Positions 23,266-31,177 of a DNA stretch of 35,356 nucleotides are shown piece by piece (the stretch's first letter is position 1; the number at the start of each line of letters is the position of its first letter). This DNA is from Pseudomonadota bacterium (GTDB taxonomy: Bacteria; Pseudomonadota; Gammaproteobacteria; Xanthomonadales; Xanthomonadaceae). The stretch is taken from the NCBI GenBank assembly GCA_023388355.1, contig JAEWGI010000049.1:1-35356 (forward strand), read 5' to 3'. The position numbers were made by a program, and so were the translations under genes. The notes beneath the pieces are model-generated. The model ran no database searches and was not told the origin of the DNA. It was given only the letters and a program-made list of their open reading frames with translations.

Positions 23266-24111
23266 ATGAGCCGGCCTGACCGTGGCTTCGCACTGGTGCT
23301 GTTGCTGTCCTTGGCCGCCTGCCGCGAGGAGGCCCCCGGGCAACCCGCCTCCGTCGCCCCGGCTCCGGTCGCTCCGGCGCCGGTCGCCGAGAGCCCGGTC
23401 CCGCGCGAGCCGGTGGTGCTCGAGGAGGTGATCGAGACCGACCCGCGCTATCTGGTCGGCATCAGCTATCCGCCCACCGTCAACCGGTATCCGGGCCTGG
23501 CCGCTGAGCTCAAGGCCTATTCCGACGCAGCCCGCCAGGACCTGATGGACGCGGTGGCCGCGCTCGATGCCGACGCCGGCGGGGTGCTCTACGACCTGGC
23601 GCTCGAATACACCGTGGTCGCGGACACGCCGGAACTGTTCGCGGTGGCCGCCGACGGCAGCAGCTTCACCGGTGGCGCCCACGGCGCGCCGCTGATCGCG
23701 CGCTTCGTCTGGCTGCCTCGCCAGGACCGGCTGTTGACCGCCGATGCGCTGGTGCCCGATCCGGAGGGCTGGGACGGGATCGCCAGGTTCGCGCGCGAAC
23801 AGCTGCATGCCGCGCTGTCGCAGCGGGTGGATGCCGACGAACTGGAACCGGCCGATCGCGCGCGCGTGGTGCGTTCGGCCGGGCGCATGATCGACGAGGG
23901 CGCCACGCCCGAGGCCGACAGTTTCTCCGAGTTCGAGCCGGTGCTGGACGACAGCGGGCGGGTGGCCGCACTGCGGTTCGTGTTCCCGCCCTACCAGGTG
24001 GGGCCGTATTCGGACGGCGTGCAGGTGGCGGAGGTGCCGGCGAAGATCCTGCTGCCGCATGTGGCCGCGGAGTATCGCCCGCTGTTTTCGGAAGCCGCCG
24101 CGCCGCAGTAG
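23266..24111 (+). CDS. Lipoprotein with DUF4163/DUF3298-like domains
   Basis: This 281-residue protein has a lipoprotein signal peptide (ALVLLLSLAAC, Cys19) and a Pro/Ala/Val linker with repeated APVAPAPVA units. It then has a domain resembling RsiV-type DUF4163/DUF3298 proteins: RYLVGISYPPTVNR, DLALEYTVVADTPELFAVAA, the signature GSSFTGGAHGAPLIARFVW, and the late segment LRFVFPPYQVGPYSDGVQVAEVP. In Bacillus RsiV this module binds lysozyme, but here it is a free lipoprotein without anti-sigma parts, so the ligand is unknown. I choose ATG 23266 because the signal peptide begins there; an ATG at 23221 adds 15 residues. Its TAG stop coincides with a TAGACT -10 candidate for cfa. Confidence 0.85.
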   Translation: MSRPDRGFALVLLLSLAACREEAPGQPASVAPAPVAPAPVAESPVPREPVVLEEVIETDPRYLVGISYPPTVNRYPGLAAELKAYSDAARQDLMDAVAALDADAGGVLYDLALEYTVVADTPELFAVAADGSSFTGGAHGAPLIARFVWLPRQDRLLTADALVPDPEGWDGIARFAREQLHAALSQRVDADELEPADRARVVRSAGRMIDEGATPEADSFSEFEPVLDDSGRVAALRFVFPPYQVGPYSDGVQVAEVPAKILLPHVAAEYRPLFSEAAAPQ

Positions 24112-24114
24112 ACT
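24109..24114 (+). promoter_or_regulatory. Candidate -10 TAGACT of the cfa gene
   Basis: TAGACT begins with the TAG stop codon of the preceding lipoprotein gene and lies about 52 nt before the cfa ATG. The same hexamer precedes other genes in this window. Confidence 0.4.
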
Positions 24115-24166
24115 CGTTGTCGCTGCCGCCGGCGCAGGCCGCGACCGGCGCGCGAAGGCGGGAGGC

Positions 24167-25285
24167 ATGCGCGAGGACCGGTTCCGCAATCGACTGCAGT
24201 CCCTGCTCGCCGGGGCGGACGTGCGCCTGGACGGCGAGCGACCCTGGGACCTGCGCATCCGCGACCCGGCGGTGCCGGCGCGGCTGCTTGCGGGCGGGTC
24301 GCTGGCGCTTGGCGAATCCTACATGGACGGCGGATGGGACGCCGGCTCGCTGGACGCGCTGCTGCAGCGCCTGCTCGACGCCGGCATCGACCGGCGCGTG
24401 ATCCGCTTCGCCGACCTGCGCATCGCCCTGCTTGCACGCCTGTTCAACCTGCAGCGCGGACGCCGCGCGCACGTGGTGGGCGAGCGCCATTACGACCTGG
24501 GCAACGAGCTGTATTCGGCCATGCTCGGCGGGCGGCTGGTCTACAGCTGCGGCTACTGGCGCGAGGCCGCCGACCTGGACGCCGCGCAGCGGGCCAAGCT
24601 CGACCTGTGCTGCCGCAAGCTGGGGCTGAGAGCCGGCATGCGCCTGCTCGACATCGGCTGCGGCTGGGGCGAGATGCTGCGGTACGCGGCCGAGCGCTAC
24701 GGCGTGTCCGGCGTGGGCGTGACCATTTCGCGCGAACAGGCCGCCTACGCGCGCGAGCTGTGCCGCGGGCTCCCGGTGGAGGTCCGGGTGCAGGACTACC
24801 GCGAACTGGACGAACGCTTCGACCGCGTCGTCTCGATCGGCATGTTCGAGCACGTGGGCGTACGCAACTACGCGGACTATTTCGATGTCGCGCGACGCTG
24901 CCTGGAAGCGGACGGACTGTTCCTGCTGCACACGATCGGCGGCAACCGCAGCCGCACCCACACCGATCCCTGGATCGGCAAGTACATCTTTCCCAACTCG
25001 ATGTTGCCCTCGGCCGCGCAGCTCACCGCGGCGCTGGAGGGAAGGTTCGTGATCGAAGACTGGCACAACTTCGGCACCGACTACGACCGCACCCTGCAGG
25101 CATGGCGCGACAACATCGAGGCGGCCTGGCCGGAACTTCCGGCGCGCTACGACGAACGCTTCCGGCGCATGTGGCGCTACTACCTGGCCGCTTCGATGGC
25201 CGCGTTCCGCACCCGGCTGATCCACCTGTGGCAGATCGTGCTGTCGCCGGGCGGCGTGCCGGGCGGCTACGTGGCGCCGCGGTGA
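24167..25285 (+). CDS. cfa: Cyclopropane-fatty-acyl-phospholipid synthase
   Basis: This 372-residue enzyme adds a methylene group from S-adenosylmethionine to cis double bonds of membrane phospholipid chains, which raises acid and stress tolerance. The lipid-binding N-terminal domain (about 1-85) contains LALGESYMDGGWD. The catalytic part has HYDLGNELYSAML, YSCGYW with Cys128 at the family active-site position, the SAM loop LLDIGCGWGEML (about 160-171), and SIGMFEHVGVRNYADYF with the conserved Glu of the bicarbonate site. The C-terminal MWRYYLAASMAAFRTR is typical. GGAGG precedes the ATG at only 1-2 nt, though AAGG further up may serve. It stands 55 nt after a lipoprotein gene. Confidence 0.95.
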   Translation: MREDRFRNRLQSLLAGADVRLDGERPWDLRIRDPAVPARLLAGGSLALGESYMDGGWDAGSLDALLQRLLDAGIDRRVIRFADLRIALLARLFNLQRGRRAHVVGERHYDLGNELYSAMLGGRLVYSCGYWREAADLDAAQRAKLDLCCRKLGLRAGMRLLDIGCGWGEMLRYAAERYGVSGVGVTISREQAAYARELCRGLPVEVRVQDYRELDERFDRVVSIGMFEHVGVRNYADYFDVARRCLEADGLFLLHTIGGNRSRTHTDPWIGKYIFPNSMLPSAAQLTAALEGRFVIEDWHNFGTDYDRTLQAWRDNIEAAWPELPARYDERFRRMWRYYLAASMAAFRTRLIHLWQIVLSPGGVPGGYVAPR

Positions 25286-25409
25286 CGCTGGCGGGACACA
25301 ACGGGATTTACTCCTACCGCCGCGTGCGGGGCTGAGGACGGTCCGTTTGCGCGGCACCGCCGCGCGTACCATCCGAACGCCTGGCGCGCTGCGCCGGGCC
25401 GGACGGGCA

Positions 25410-25498
25410 GGGGTGGGGGCAAACCGGTTGCCGCGACACTTCACGCGCGCCTGCGGCGCGCGCCCCCATCCCGACCTTCCCCCGCACGCGGGGGAAGG
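25410..25498. repeat. GC-rich inverted repeat copy
   Basis: GGGGTGGGGGC (25410-25420) faces GCCCCCATCCC (25462-25472) with one mismatch. A perfect hairpin follows: CCTTCCCCCGC (25475-25485), AC, GCGGGGGAAGG (25488-25498). It shares the ends seen at 16638-16746 and 34671-34717. Confidence 0.75.
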
Positions 25499-25655
25499 AG
25501 CAGGGCGGCAGCGCCCGGGTGCGTCAGCTGCCCTGGAGGCGCGGCGGGCCAGCGGCCGTGGCCGGGCCTGACCGGGCGCAGAGCGACACCGACCCGTAGG
25601 CGTGAATCCGATCCGTTGTCACGAACAGTCATCCCGCGAATGGGAGAGGAACCAG

Positions 25656-25686
25656 AAAAAACGCCGCCGGAATGCCCGGCGGCGTT
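25656..25686 (-). terminator. Intrinsic terminator of the M3 peptidase gene
   Basis: On the minus strand AACGCCGCCGG, loop GCATT and CCGGCGGCGTT form a perfect 11-bp stem followed by TTTT. It lies about 23 nt after the M3 stop. Confidence 0.92.
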
Positions 25687-25708
25687 TGTGGTCCCTCGGC
25701 AACGTGGA

Positions 25709-27904
25709 TCAGTCCGCCGCAGGCGCTGCATCCAGGCCGCGCTTCTTCAGCAGCGGCTCGATCCTCGGCTCGTGGCCGGTGAAGTCGAGGAACAGCTGCT
25801 TCGCATCCTTCGCGCCGCCGCGCGAGAGCAGGGTGTTGCGCAGGCGGTCGCCGTTCTCGCGCTTCAGCCCGCCGTTGGCCTTGATCCATTCAACCGTGTT
25901 CGCATCCAGCACCTCCGACCAGATGTAGGCGTAGTAGGCCGCCGCGTAGCCGCCCATGATGTGGCTGAAGTAGGGCGTGCGGTAGCGCGGCGGGACCGGC
26001 GCGAAGTCGAGGCCGACCGACTGCAGCGCGCGCGCCTCGGTCGCCATCACCTCGCCCGCCTCGGGCAGCCTGTCACCCGGCAGCTGGTGCAGGTACTGGT
26101 CGAGCATCGCCGCGCCCAGGTACTCGGTGGTGGCGAAGCCCTCGTTGAAGGTTGCCGAGGCCATCTTCTTGTCCAGCAGCGCCTGCGGCAGCGGCGCGCC
26201 GGTCTGGTGGTGCTTCGCGTAGTTGGCGAGGATCTCCGGCCAGTCGGCCCACATCTCGTTGACCTGCGAGGGGAACTCGACGAAGTCGCGCGGCACGTTC
26301 ATGAAGAAGTACGGGAACTTCACGTCCGAGAACATGCCGTGCAGCGCATGCCCGAATTCGTGGAAGGTGGTGGTCACCTCGTCCCAGGTGAGCAGGGTGG
26401 GTTCGCCAGCCGGCGGCTTGGGGACGTTGAGGTGGTTGGCCACCACCGGCTGCGTGCCTTCCAGCGCCGACTGGCCGACGTAGGCGTTCATCCACGCGCC
26501 GCCGCGCTTGGAGGGACGCGCGTACGGATCGAAGATGAAGATCGACAGCTGCTCGCCGTCCTTGTCGAAGACGTCGTAGATCCAGGTGTCGGGGTGGTAC
26601 TTCGGCAGGTCGGTGCGTTCCTTGAACGTGATTCCGTACAGCTGCGTCGCGGCGAAGAACACGCCGTTCTCCAGCACGTTCTTCATCTCGAAATAGGGCT
26701 TGAGCTCGTTGTCGTCGAAGGCGTACTTGTCCCTGCGCACCTTCTCGGTGTAGTAGGACCAGTCCCAGGGTTCGAGCTGGAACGTCGGCTCGCCCCTGGC
26801 CGCCTGCTCGCGGTCGATCATCGCCTGCAGGTCCGCGCCCTCGCGCCGCGCGTTGGCGACCGCGGCCGGCGCGAGGCGGCCGAGCATGTCGTTGACGGCC
26901 TGGACGGTGCCGGCGGTTTCGTCGGCCAGCACGTAGTCGGCCGGCGTGTCGTAGCCGAGCAGGCGCGCGCGCTCGCCGCGCAGCTTCAGCACTTCGGCGA
27001 CGATGCCGGTGTTGTCCCACTGGTTGCCGCGGCTGCCGCGCGCGACCGAGGCCTCGTGGATGCGCTCGCGCAGGGCGCGGTTGTCCAGCTGCGGGAGCAG
27101 GGGCTGGCCGGTGGTGTTGAGCAGGGTCAGCAGGTACTTGCCCTCGTGGCCCCTGGCCTTGGCCGCGGCCGCCGCGGTGGCGATCTGCGCCTCGCCCAGG
27201 CCGGCGAGTTCGGCGACGTCGTCGACCAGCACCGCCGAGTCGTTGACCTCGTCGAGCACGTTGTTGGAGAACTGCGTGCCCAGTTCGGCCAGGCGCGCGT
27301 TGATCTGCTTGAGCTGCTCCTGCTGCGCGGGGGCGAGCTTTGCGCCGGCGCGGACGAAGTCGTTGTGGTACTGCTCGACCAGGCGCAGGCCCTCGGCGTC
27401 GAGGCCGAGGCCGGCGCGCTGGCTGTAGACGGCCTCGACGCGCGGGAACAGCCCCGGATCGAGCATGATCGCGTCGCGGTGCGCGGCGAACTTCGGCGCG
27501 TACTCGTTGTTGATCTTCTTGCGGACGTCGTTGGTGTCGGTGCCGTTGAGGTTGCTGAAGATGCGGCGCGCATTCGACAACAGCTGGCCGGACTTCTCCA
27601 GCGCGATGATCGTGTTCTCGAAGGTCGGCGCCGAGCGCTGGTTGACGATCGCCGCGATCTCCTGCAGCTCCTGCGCCATGCCGGCGTCGAACGCGGGCGC
27701 GAAGTGCTCATCCTGGATCTTGTCGAACTGGGGGAAGCGCAGCGGCAGCGGACTCTGCACGAACAGCGGGTTGGAGGACTGGGCATCGGCGGCGGTCGGG
27801 GTGTTCACGAGGGCGGCTCCTGCGGTGGCGGTCGCTGCGTGGGCCTGGGCGGAAACGGCGGCGGTCAGGGCGACGGCCAGCGCAGCGGCGAGCGGATGCT
27901 TCAT
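25709..27904 (-). CDS. dcp: Exported M3 family peptidyl-dipeptidase (Dcp-like)
   Basis: This 731-residue zinc metallopeptidase cuts dipeptides from peptide C-termini. It has a signal peptide (MKHPLAAALAVALTAAVSA, then QAHA), which would place it in the periplasm or outside, then the long helical M3 fold. The active site is TTFHEFGHALHGMFSD with His515, Glu516 and His519; the third zinc ligand should be a Glu about 25 residues on, near FVEFPSQVNEMW. Other Dcp marks are FFKEx-like FIFDPYARPSKRGGAWM and SHIMGGYAAAYYAYIWSEVL. Start at 27904 is preceded by GAAGGATC, and TACCCT (27941-27936) is a likely -10. It is divergent from the amidohydrolase gene and ends in a perfect terminator, so it is monocistronic. 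Confidence 0.95.
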   Translation of the reverse strand: MKHPLAAALAVALTAAVSAQAHAATATAGAALVNTPTAADAQSSNPLFVQSPLPLRFPQFDKIQDEHFAPAFDAGMAQELQEIAAIVNQRSAPTFENTIIALEKSGQLLSNARRIFSNLNGTDTNDVRKKINNEYAPKFAAHRDAIMLDPGLFPRVEAVYSQRAGLGLDAEGLRLVEQYHNDFVRAGAKLAPAQQEQLKQINARLAELGTQFSNNVLDEVNDSAVLVDDVAELAGLGEAQIATAAAAAKARGHEGKYLLTLLNTTGQPLLPQLDNRALRERIHEASVARGSRGNQWDNTGIVAEVLKLRGERARLLGYDTPADYVLADETAGTVQAVNDMLGRLAPAAVANARREGADLQAMIDREQAARGEPTFQLEPWDWSYYTEKVRRDKYAFDDNELKPYFEMKNVLENGVFFAATQLYGITFKERTDLPKYHPDTWIYDVFDKDGEQLSIFIFDPYARPSKRGGAWMNAYVGQSALEGTQPVVANHLNVPKPPAGEPTLLTWDEVTTTFHEFGHALHGMFSDVKFPYFFMNVPRDFVEFPSQVNEMWADWPEILANYAKHHQTGAPLPQALLDKKMASATFNEGFATTEYLGAAMLDQYLHQLPGDRLPEAGEVMATEARALQSVGLDFAPVPPRYRTPYFSHIMGGYAAAYYAYIWSEVLDANTVEWIKANGGLKRENGDRLRNTLLSRGGAKDAKQLFLDFTGHEPRIEPLLKKRGLDAAPAAD

Positions 27905-27935
27905 CGGGGGATCCTTCGGGAAACTCGAAAATCCA

Positions 27936-27941
27936 AGGGTA
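27936..27941 (-). promoter_or_regulatory. Candidate -10 of the M3 peptidase gene (TACCCT)
   Basis: On the minus strand TACCCT lies 31 nt before the ATG, giving a short leader that includes GAAGGATC as ribosome site. Confidence 0.4.
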
Positions 27942-27983
27942 GCCCATGGGCGTTGCCGCCATGGCATGACGAACGGCACATGG

Positions 27984-28011
27984 TCTTCACATGGCCGGCG
28001 GGCGCTAGACT
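27984..28011 (+). promoter_or_regulatory. Candidate promoter of the amidohydrolase operon
   Basis: TAGACT (28006-28011) with TCTTCA (27984-27989) 16 bp upstream. The leader would be about 45 nt and ends with GGAGGAG before the ATG at 28064. Confidence 0.45.
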
Positions 28012-28063
28012 CCGCGTTGGCCGGTTCTGCCGGCCGTCACGCCGCGGCGGCGATGGAGGAGCG

Positions 28064-30112
28064 ATGACGCGCAGCAGCTGGATGGCCCTTGGACTGATGC
28101 TGGCCATGGCCGGCGGCGCGCAGGCCGCGCAGACCCTGCGCTACGTGGCGCTGGTGGACGGCGGCAACCGGGCCGGGCAGCAGACCGTGGTCGAGGGCGA
28201 GGACGGGATCACCCGCACCACGTTCATCTTCAAGGACAACGGTCGCGGGCCGGAGCTGAAGGAGGAGTTCAGTCTCAATCCCGACGGCACCTTCCGCAGC
28301 TACCGGGTGGCCGGCACCTCCACCTTCGGCGCGCCGGTGGACGAGCGGTTCGAACTGGTCGACGGGCATGCGCGCTGGACGTCGACCTCCGACCAGGGCG
28401 GGCAGCGCGTGGTCGAAGGCGCGCAGTATTCGCCGCTGGCCGGAACGCCGGCGTTGGTATCGGTGGCGCTCGCGGCGCTTGCGGCGCGCGGCGACGGTCG
28501 CCTGCCGCTGATCCCCAGCGGCACCCTGAGCGTGCGCAAGGTGACCGGGGCGCAGGTGCGCCGCGGCGACGAAGCCCGCGCCGTGCAGCTGGTGGCGATC
28601 ACCGGGGTCGGCTTCACCCCCACCTTCGTCTGGGCCACGGACGATGCGCGGCCGCGCCTGTTCGCCTACATCCTCCCGGGCTACGTGCAGCTGGTCGAGG
28701 ACGGCTGGGAAGCCAGCGCCGATGCGCTGGAGGAGGCACAGAAGGCGGCGGAAGCCGAGGCGCTGGTGTCGCTGCAGCAGCGCCTGGCGCATCCGCTGGC
28801 CGGCAGCACCCTGATCCGCAACGCGCGCGTGTTCGACAGCGAGCAGGCGCGGCTGGGGCCCGCGGCGGACGTGCGCCTGGCCGAAGGGCGGATCGTTTCG
28901 GTACTGGCCGCGGGCAAGGACACCGCCAGCGCCGACCAGATCATCGACGCAGGCGGACGCGTGCTGCTGCCGGGCCTGTTCGACATGCATGCCCACGTCG
29001 ACCGCTGGAGCGGTGGCCTGCAGCTGGCCGCGGGCGTCACCTCGCTGCGCGACATGGGCAACGACAACGCCACCCTGCAGCAGATCATGTCCGAGGAGCG
29101 CGCCGGCACCCTGCTGATGCCGCGCATCGTCGCCGCCGGCTTCCTCGAGGGCGAGAGCGGGCAGTCCGCGCGCAGCGGCTTCGTGGTCGCCGATCTGGAC
29201 GGCGCGAAGAAGGCGATCGACTGGTATGCGGCCAACGGCTATCGGCAGCTGAAGATCTACAACTCGTTCCCGAAGGACATCCTGCCCGAGACCGTGGCCT
29301 ACGCGCACGACAGGGGCCTGCGCGTCAGCGGCCACGTGCCGGTGTTCCTGCGCGCGCAGGACGCGGTCGACGCCGGCTTCGACGAGCTGAACCACATCAA
29401 CCAGGTGGTCCTGAACTTCATGGTCAAGCCGGATACCGACACCCGCACGCTCGAGCGCTTCTACCTGCCCGCGCGCGAGGCGCTCGAACTGGACCTCGAT
29501 TCGCGGGCCGTGCAGGACTTCATCGCCACGCTCGCGGACAGGCAGGTGGTGATGGATCCCACGCTCGCGACTTTCGAGTTCCTGCACCAGCGCAACGGCG
29601 AGATCACGCCGATCTTCGCCGGCATCGAGGACCACCTGCCGCCGGACGTGCAGCGCGGGCGCCGTGCCGCGGAGATGGACATCCCCGACGACGCGACCGG
29701 CGCGCGCTATCGCGAGTCGTTCCAGCGCATGGTCGAATTCGTCGGCCGCGCCTGGCGCGCGGGCGTGCCGCTGGTGGCCGGCACCGACGAGGTGCCAGGC
29801 TTCACCCTGCAGCACGAGCTGGCGCTGTACGTGCGCGCCGGGCTCACGCCGGCGCAGGCGCTGCAGGTGGCGACCTGGAACGGCGCGAAGTACTCCGGCG
29901 TGCTCGACACCCTGGGCAGCATCGTGCCGGGCAAGCTCGCCGACCTGGCGCTGGTGGACGGCGATCCGACCGTCGACATCGGCGACATCCGCAGGGTCGC
30001 CGCCGTGATCAAGGGCCAGACCGCCTACTATCCCTCGGAGATCCTCACCGAACTGGGGGTCCGGCCGTTCGCCGAACCCGTGCGCGCGCAGCCAGCGGAC
30101 GGCCGGCCATGA
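28064..30112 (+). CDS. Exported amidohydrolase with N-terminal unknown domain
   Basis: This 682-residue protein has a signal peptide (SSWMALGLMLAMAGGAQA). A region of about 240 residues (24-265) follows, with no domain I recognise; it looks beta-rich (LRYVALVDGGNRAGQQTVVE, SYRVAGTSTFGAPV) and ends in an Ala/Glu helix. The C-terminal amidohydrolase (about 270-660) has metal ligands His309 and His311 (DMHAHVD), Lys397 (QLKIYNSF, likely carbamylated), His424 (SGHVP), His444 (NHINQ) and Asp575 (AGTDEVPGF). Bacterial relatives include Xaa-Pro and Xaa-Arg dipeptidases and related enzymes; the substrate is unknown. GGAGGAG precedes the ATG. Its stop overlaps the glutathione peroxidase ATG by 4 nt. 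Confidence 0.92.
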   Translation: MTRSSWMALGLMLAMAGGAQAAQTLRYVALVDGGNRAGQQTVVEGEDGITRTTFIFKDNGRGPELKEEFSLNPDGTFRSYRVAGTSTFGAPVDERFELVDGHARWTSTSDQGGQRVVEGAQYSPLAGTPALVSVALAALAARGDGRLPLIPSGTLSVRKVTGAQVRRGDEARAVQLVAITGVGFTPTFVWATDDARPRLFAYILPGYVQLVEDGWEASADALEEAQKAAEAEALVSLQQRLAHPLAGSTLIRNARVFDSEQARLGPAADVRLAEGRIVSVLAAGKDTASADQIIDAGGRVLLPGLFDMHAHVDRWSGGLQLAAGVTSLRDMGNDNATLQQIMSEERAGTLLMPRIVAAGFLEGESGQSARSGFVVADLDGAKKAIDWYAANGYRQLKIYNSFPKDILPETVAYAHDRGLRVSGHVPVFLRAQDAVDAGFDELNHINQVVLNFMVKPDTDTRTLERFYLPAREALELDLDSRAVQDFIATLADRQVVMDPTLATFEFLHQRNGEITPIFAGIEDHLPPDVQRGRRAAEMDIPDDATGARYRESFQRMVEFVGRAWRAGVPLVAGTDEVPGFTLQHELALYVRAGLTPAQALQVATWNGAKYSGVLDTLGSIVPGKLADLALVDGDPTVDIGDIRRVAAVIKGQTAYYPSEILTELGVRPFAEPVRAQPADGRP

Positions 30113-30591
30113 CCGGCGCGCACGCATTCTTCGCCAGGGACATCGACGGCCGCGACGTGGCGCTCGCCGACTACGCCGGCAAGGTGCTGCTGATCGTCAA
30201 CGTCGCCTCGAAATGCGGCTTCACTCCGCAGTACACGGGGCTGCAGCAGCTGTGGCGCGACTACGGCGGGCGCGGGCTGGTGGTGCTCGGCTTTCCCTGC
30301 GACCAGTTCGGCCACCAGGAGCCGGGCGACGAGGCTGGAATCCGGGCCTTCTGCACGCTCGACTACGGCGTTGATTTCCCGATGTTCGCCAAGGTCGAGG
30401 TCAACGGCGCAGGCGCGCATCCGCTGTGGGCCTGGCTCAAGCGCGAGCAGGGCGGCCTGCTCGGGATCGACGCGATCAAGTGGAACTTCACCAAGTTCAT
30501 CGTCGGTCGCGACGGGCGCGTGCTGTCGCGGCATGCGCCGACCACGACGCCCGAGGCGCTGCGCGGGGCGATCGAAGCGGCGCTGGGCTGA
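30109..30591 (+). CDS. Glutathione peroxidase family (thioredoxin-type) peroxidase
   Basis: This 160-residue thioredoxin-fold peroxidase reduces peroxides. Cys36 (ASKCGFTPQY) replaces the selenocysteine of animal enzymes; Gln66 (GFPCDQFGHQEPG), Trp125 and Asn126 (KWNFTKF) complete the active site. Cys82 (AFCTLDYGVDFP) occupies the resolving-cysteine position of yeast Gpx3, so thioredoxin rather than glutathione is the likely electron donor. The usual PCNQF has Asp65 in place of Asn. No signal peptide is present, unlike its upstream partner, with which it shares ATGA. The pairing of a cytoplasmic peroxidase with an exported amidohydrolase is odd and perhaps only positional. It converges on the universal stress gene. 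Confidence 0.94.
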   Translation: MTGAHAFFARDIDGRDVALADYAGKVLLIVNVASKCGFTPQYTGLQQLWRDYGGRGLVVLGFPCDQFGHQEPGDEAGIRAFCTLDYGVDFPMFAKVEVNGAGAHPLWAWLKREQGGLLGIDAIKWNFTKFIVGRDGRVLSRHAPTTTPEALRGAIEAALG

Positions 30592-30599
30592 CCGGCGCT

Positions 30600-30618
30600 G
30601 CCCGCGTCGGGCGCGGGC
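30600..30618. terminator. Hairpin between convergent peroxidase and stress genes
   Basis: GCCCGCG (30600-30606) pairs with CGCGGGC (30612-30618) in the 36-bp gap. There is no T-run on either side. Confidence 0.4.
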
Positions 30619-30627
30619 GCGGCCTGT

Positions 30628-31047
30628 TCAGTGGACGATGGTGACCGGTACCCTGGAGTCGGTCAGGACCTTTTGCGACACCGAACCCAGCAGGGCGCCC
30701 TTGATCCCGCCGGCACCGCGCGATCCCATCACCACCAGGTCGACCTTCCTGGCGGCGGTGGTGTCGAGGATGCCGTCGGCCACGTCGCCAACCAGTTCGA
30801 CGAACTCCGCCTTGGCCGTGCTGCCGCCAAGCAGCTTCTTGCCCGGAGCGAACATGCGCGCGAAGTTCTCGGCGTGGTGGGTCGCGGTGGCCTCGGCACC
30901 CATCTTGCGCTCGGCGCCGGGGAACAGCGAATCGTCCACCGCCACGACCACCAGCTTGCCGGCGCGGAACGCCTTGCACAGCGCGATCGCGTGTTTGAGC
31001 GCGCGGGTGCTGGCGTCGCTGCCGTCGACTGGAACCAGGATCTTCAT
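30628..31047 (-). CDS. Universal stress protein (UspA family)
   Basis: This 139-residue single-domain Usp begins MKILVPVDGSDASTRALKHA, the ATP-contacting first strand and loop. It has the full nucleotide motif G-x2-G-x9-G-S (Gly108, Gly111, Gly121, Ser122; MGSRGAGGIKGALLGSVSQK), so it belongs to the ATP-binding class (MJ0577-like) rather than the non-binding UspA class. It ends VPVTIVH as usual. Proteins like this help survival under starvation and oxidative or energy stress. GAGGAGGA precedes the ATG by about 9 nt, and TAGAAT (31081-31076 on minus) gives a leader near 23 nt. Confidence 0.95.
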   Translation of the reverse strand: MKILVPVDGSDASTRALKHAIALCKAFRAGKLVVVAVDDSLFPGAERKMGAEATATHHAENFARMFAPGKKLLGGSTAKAEFVELVGDVADGILDTTAARKVDLVVMGSRGAGGIKGALLGSVSQKVLTDSRVPVTIVH

Positions 31048-31075
31048 CGTCGTGCATCCTCCTCGTGAGGCATCG

Positions 31076-31081
31076 ATTCTA
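31076..31081 (-). promoter_or_regulatory. Candidate -10 of the universal stress gene (TAGAAT)
   Basis: On minus TAGAAT lies 28 nt before the ATG, with a strong GAGGAGGA ribosome site between them, in contrast to the leaderless-type spacing elsewhere. Confidence 0.5.
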
Positions 31082-31177
31082 CGATGACCGCGTGCCCGGT
31101 CGGGCAAGGGGTCGTCCGGAGGGCGGGTGCGGGCCGAGCGGGTGCCCCCGGGCCCCGGTCCAGGCCGCCGGTTCGGG

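Larger units (their letters stand above)
25286..25708. other. Intergenic region with inverted repeat and terminator
   Basis: It holds one copy of the GC-rich inverted repeat (25410-25498) and the terminator of the M3 peptidase gene (25656-25686). Frames crossing it consist of Arg, Ala and Gly from the repeats and are not genes. Confidence 0.7.

Noticed and set aside
25347..25571. 74-codon open frame after cfa
   Set aside because: It is formed by the GC-rich inverted repeat and has no ribosome site or recognisable product.
25616..28063. Long plus-strand frame upstream of the amidohydrolase
   Set aside because: It is antisense to the M3 peptidase with its HEFGH motif; the true start is at the signal peptide and GGAGGAG site at 28064.
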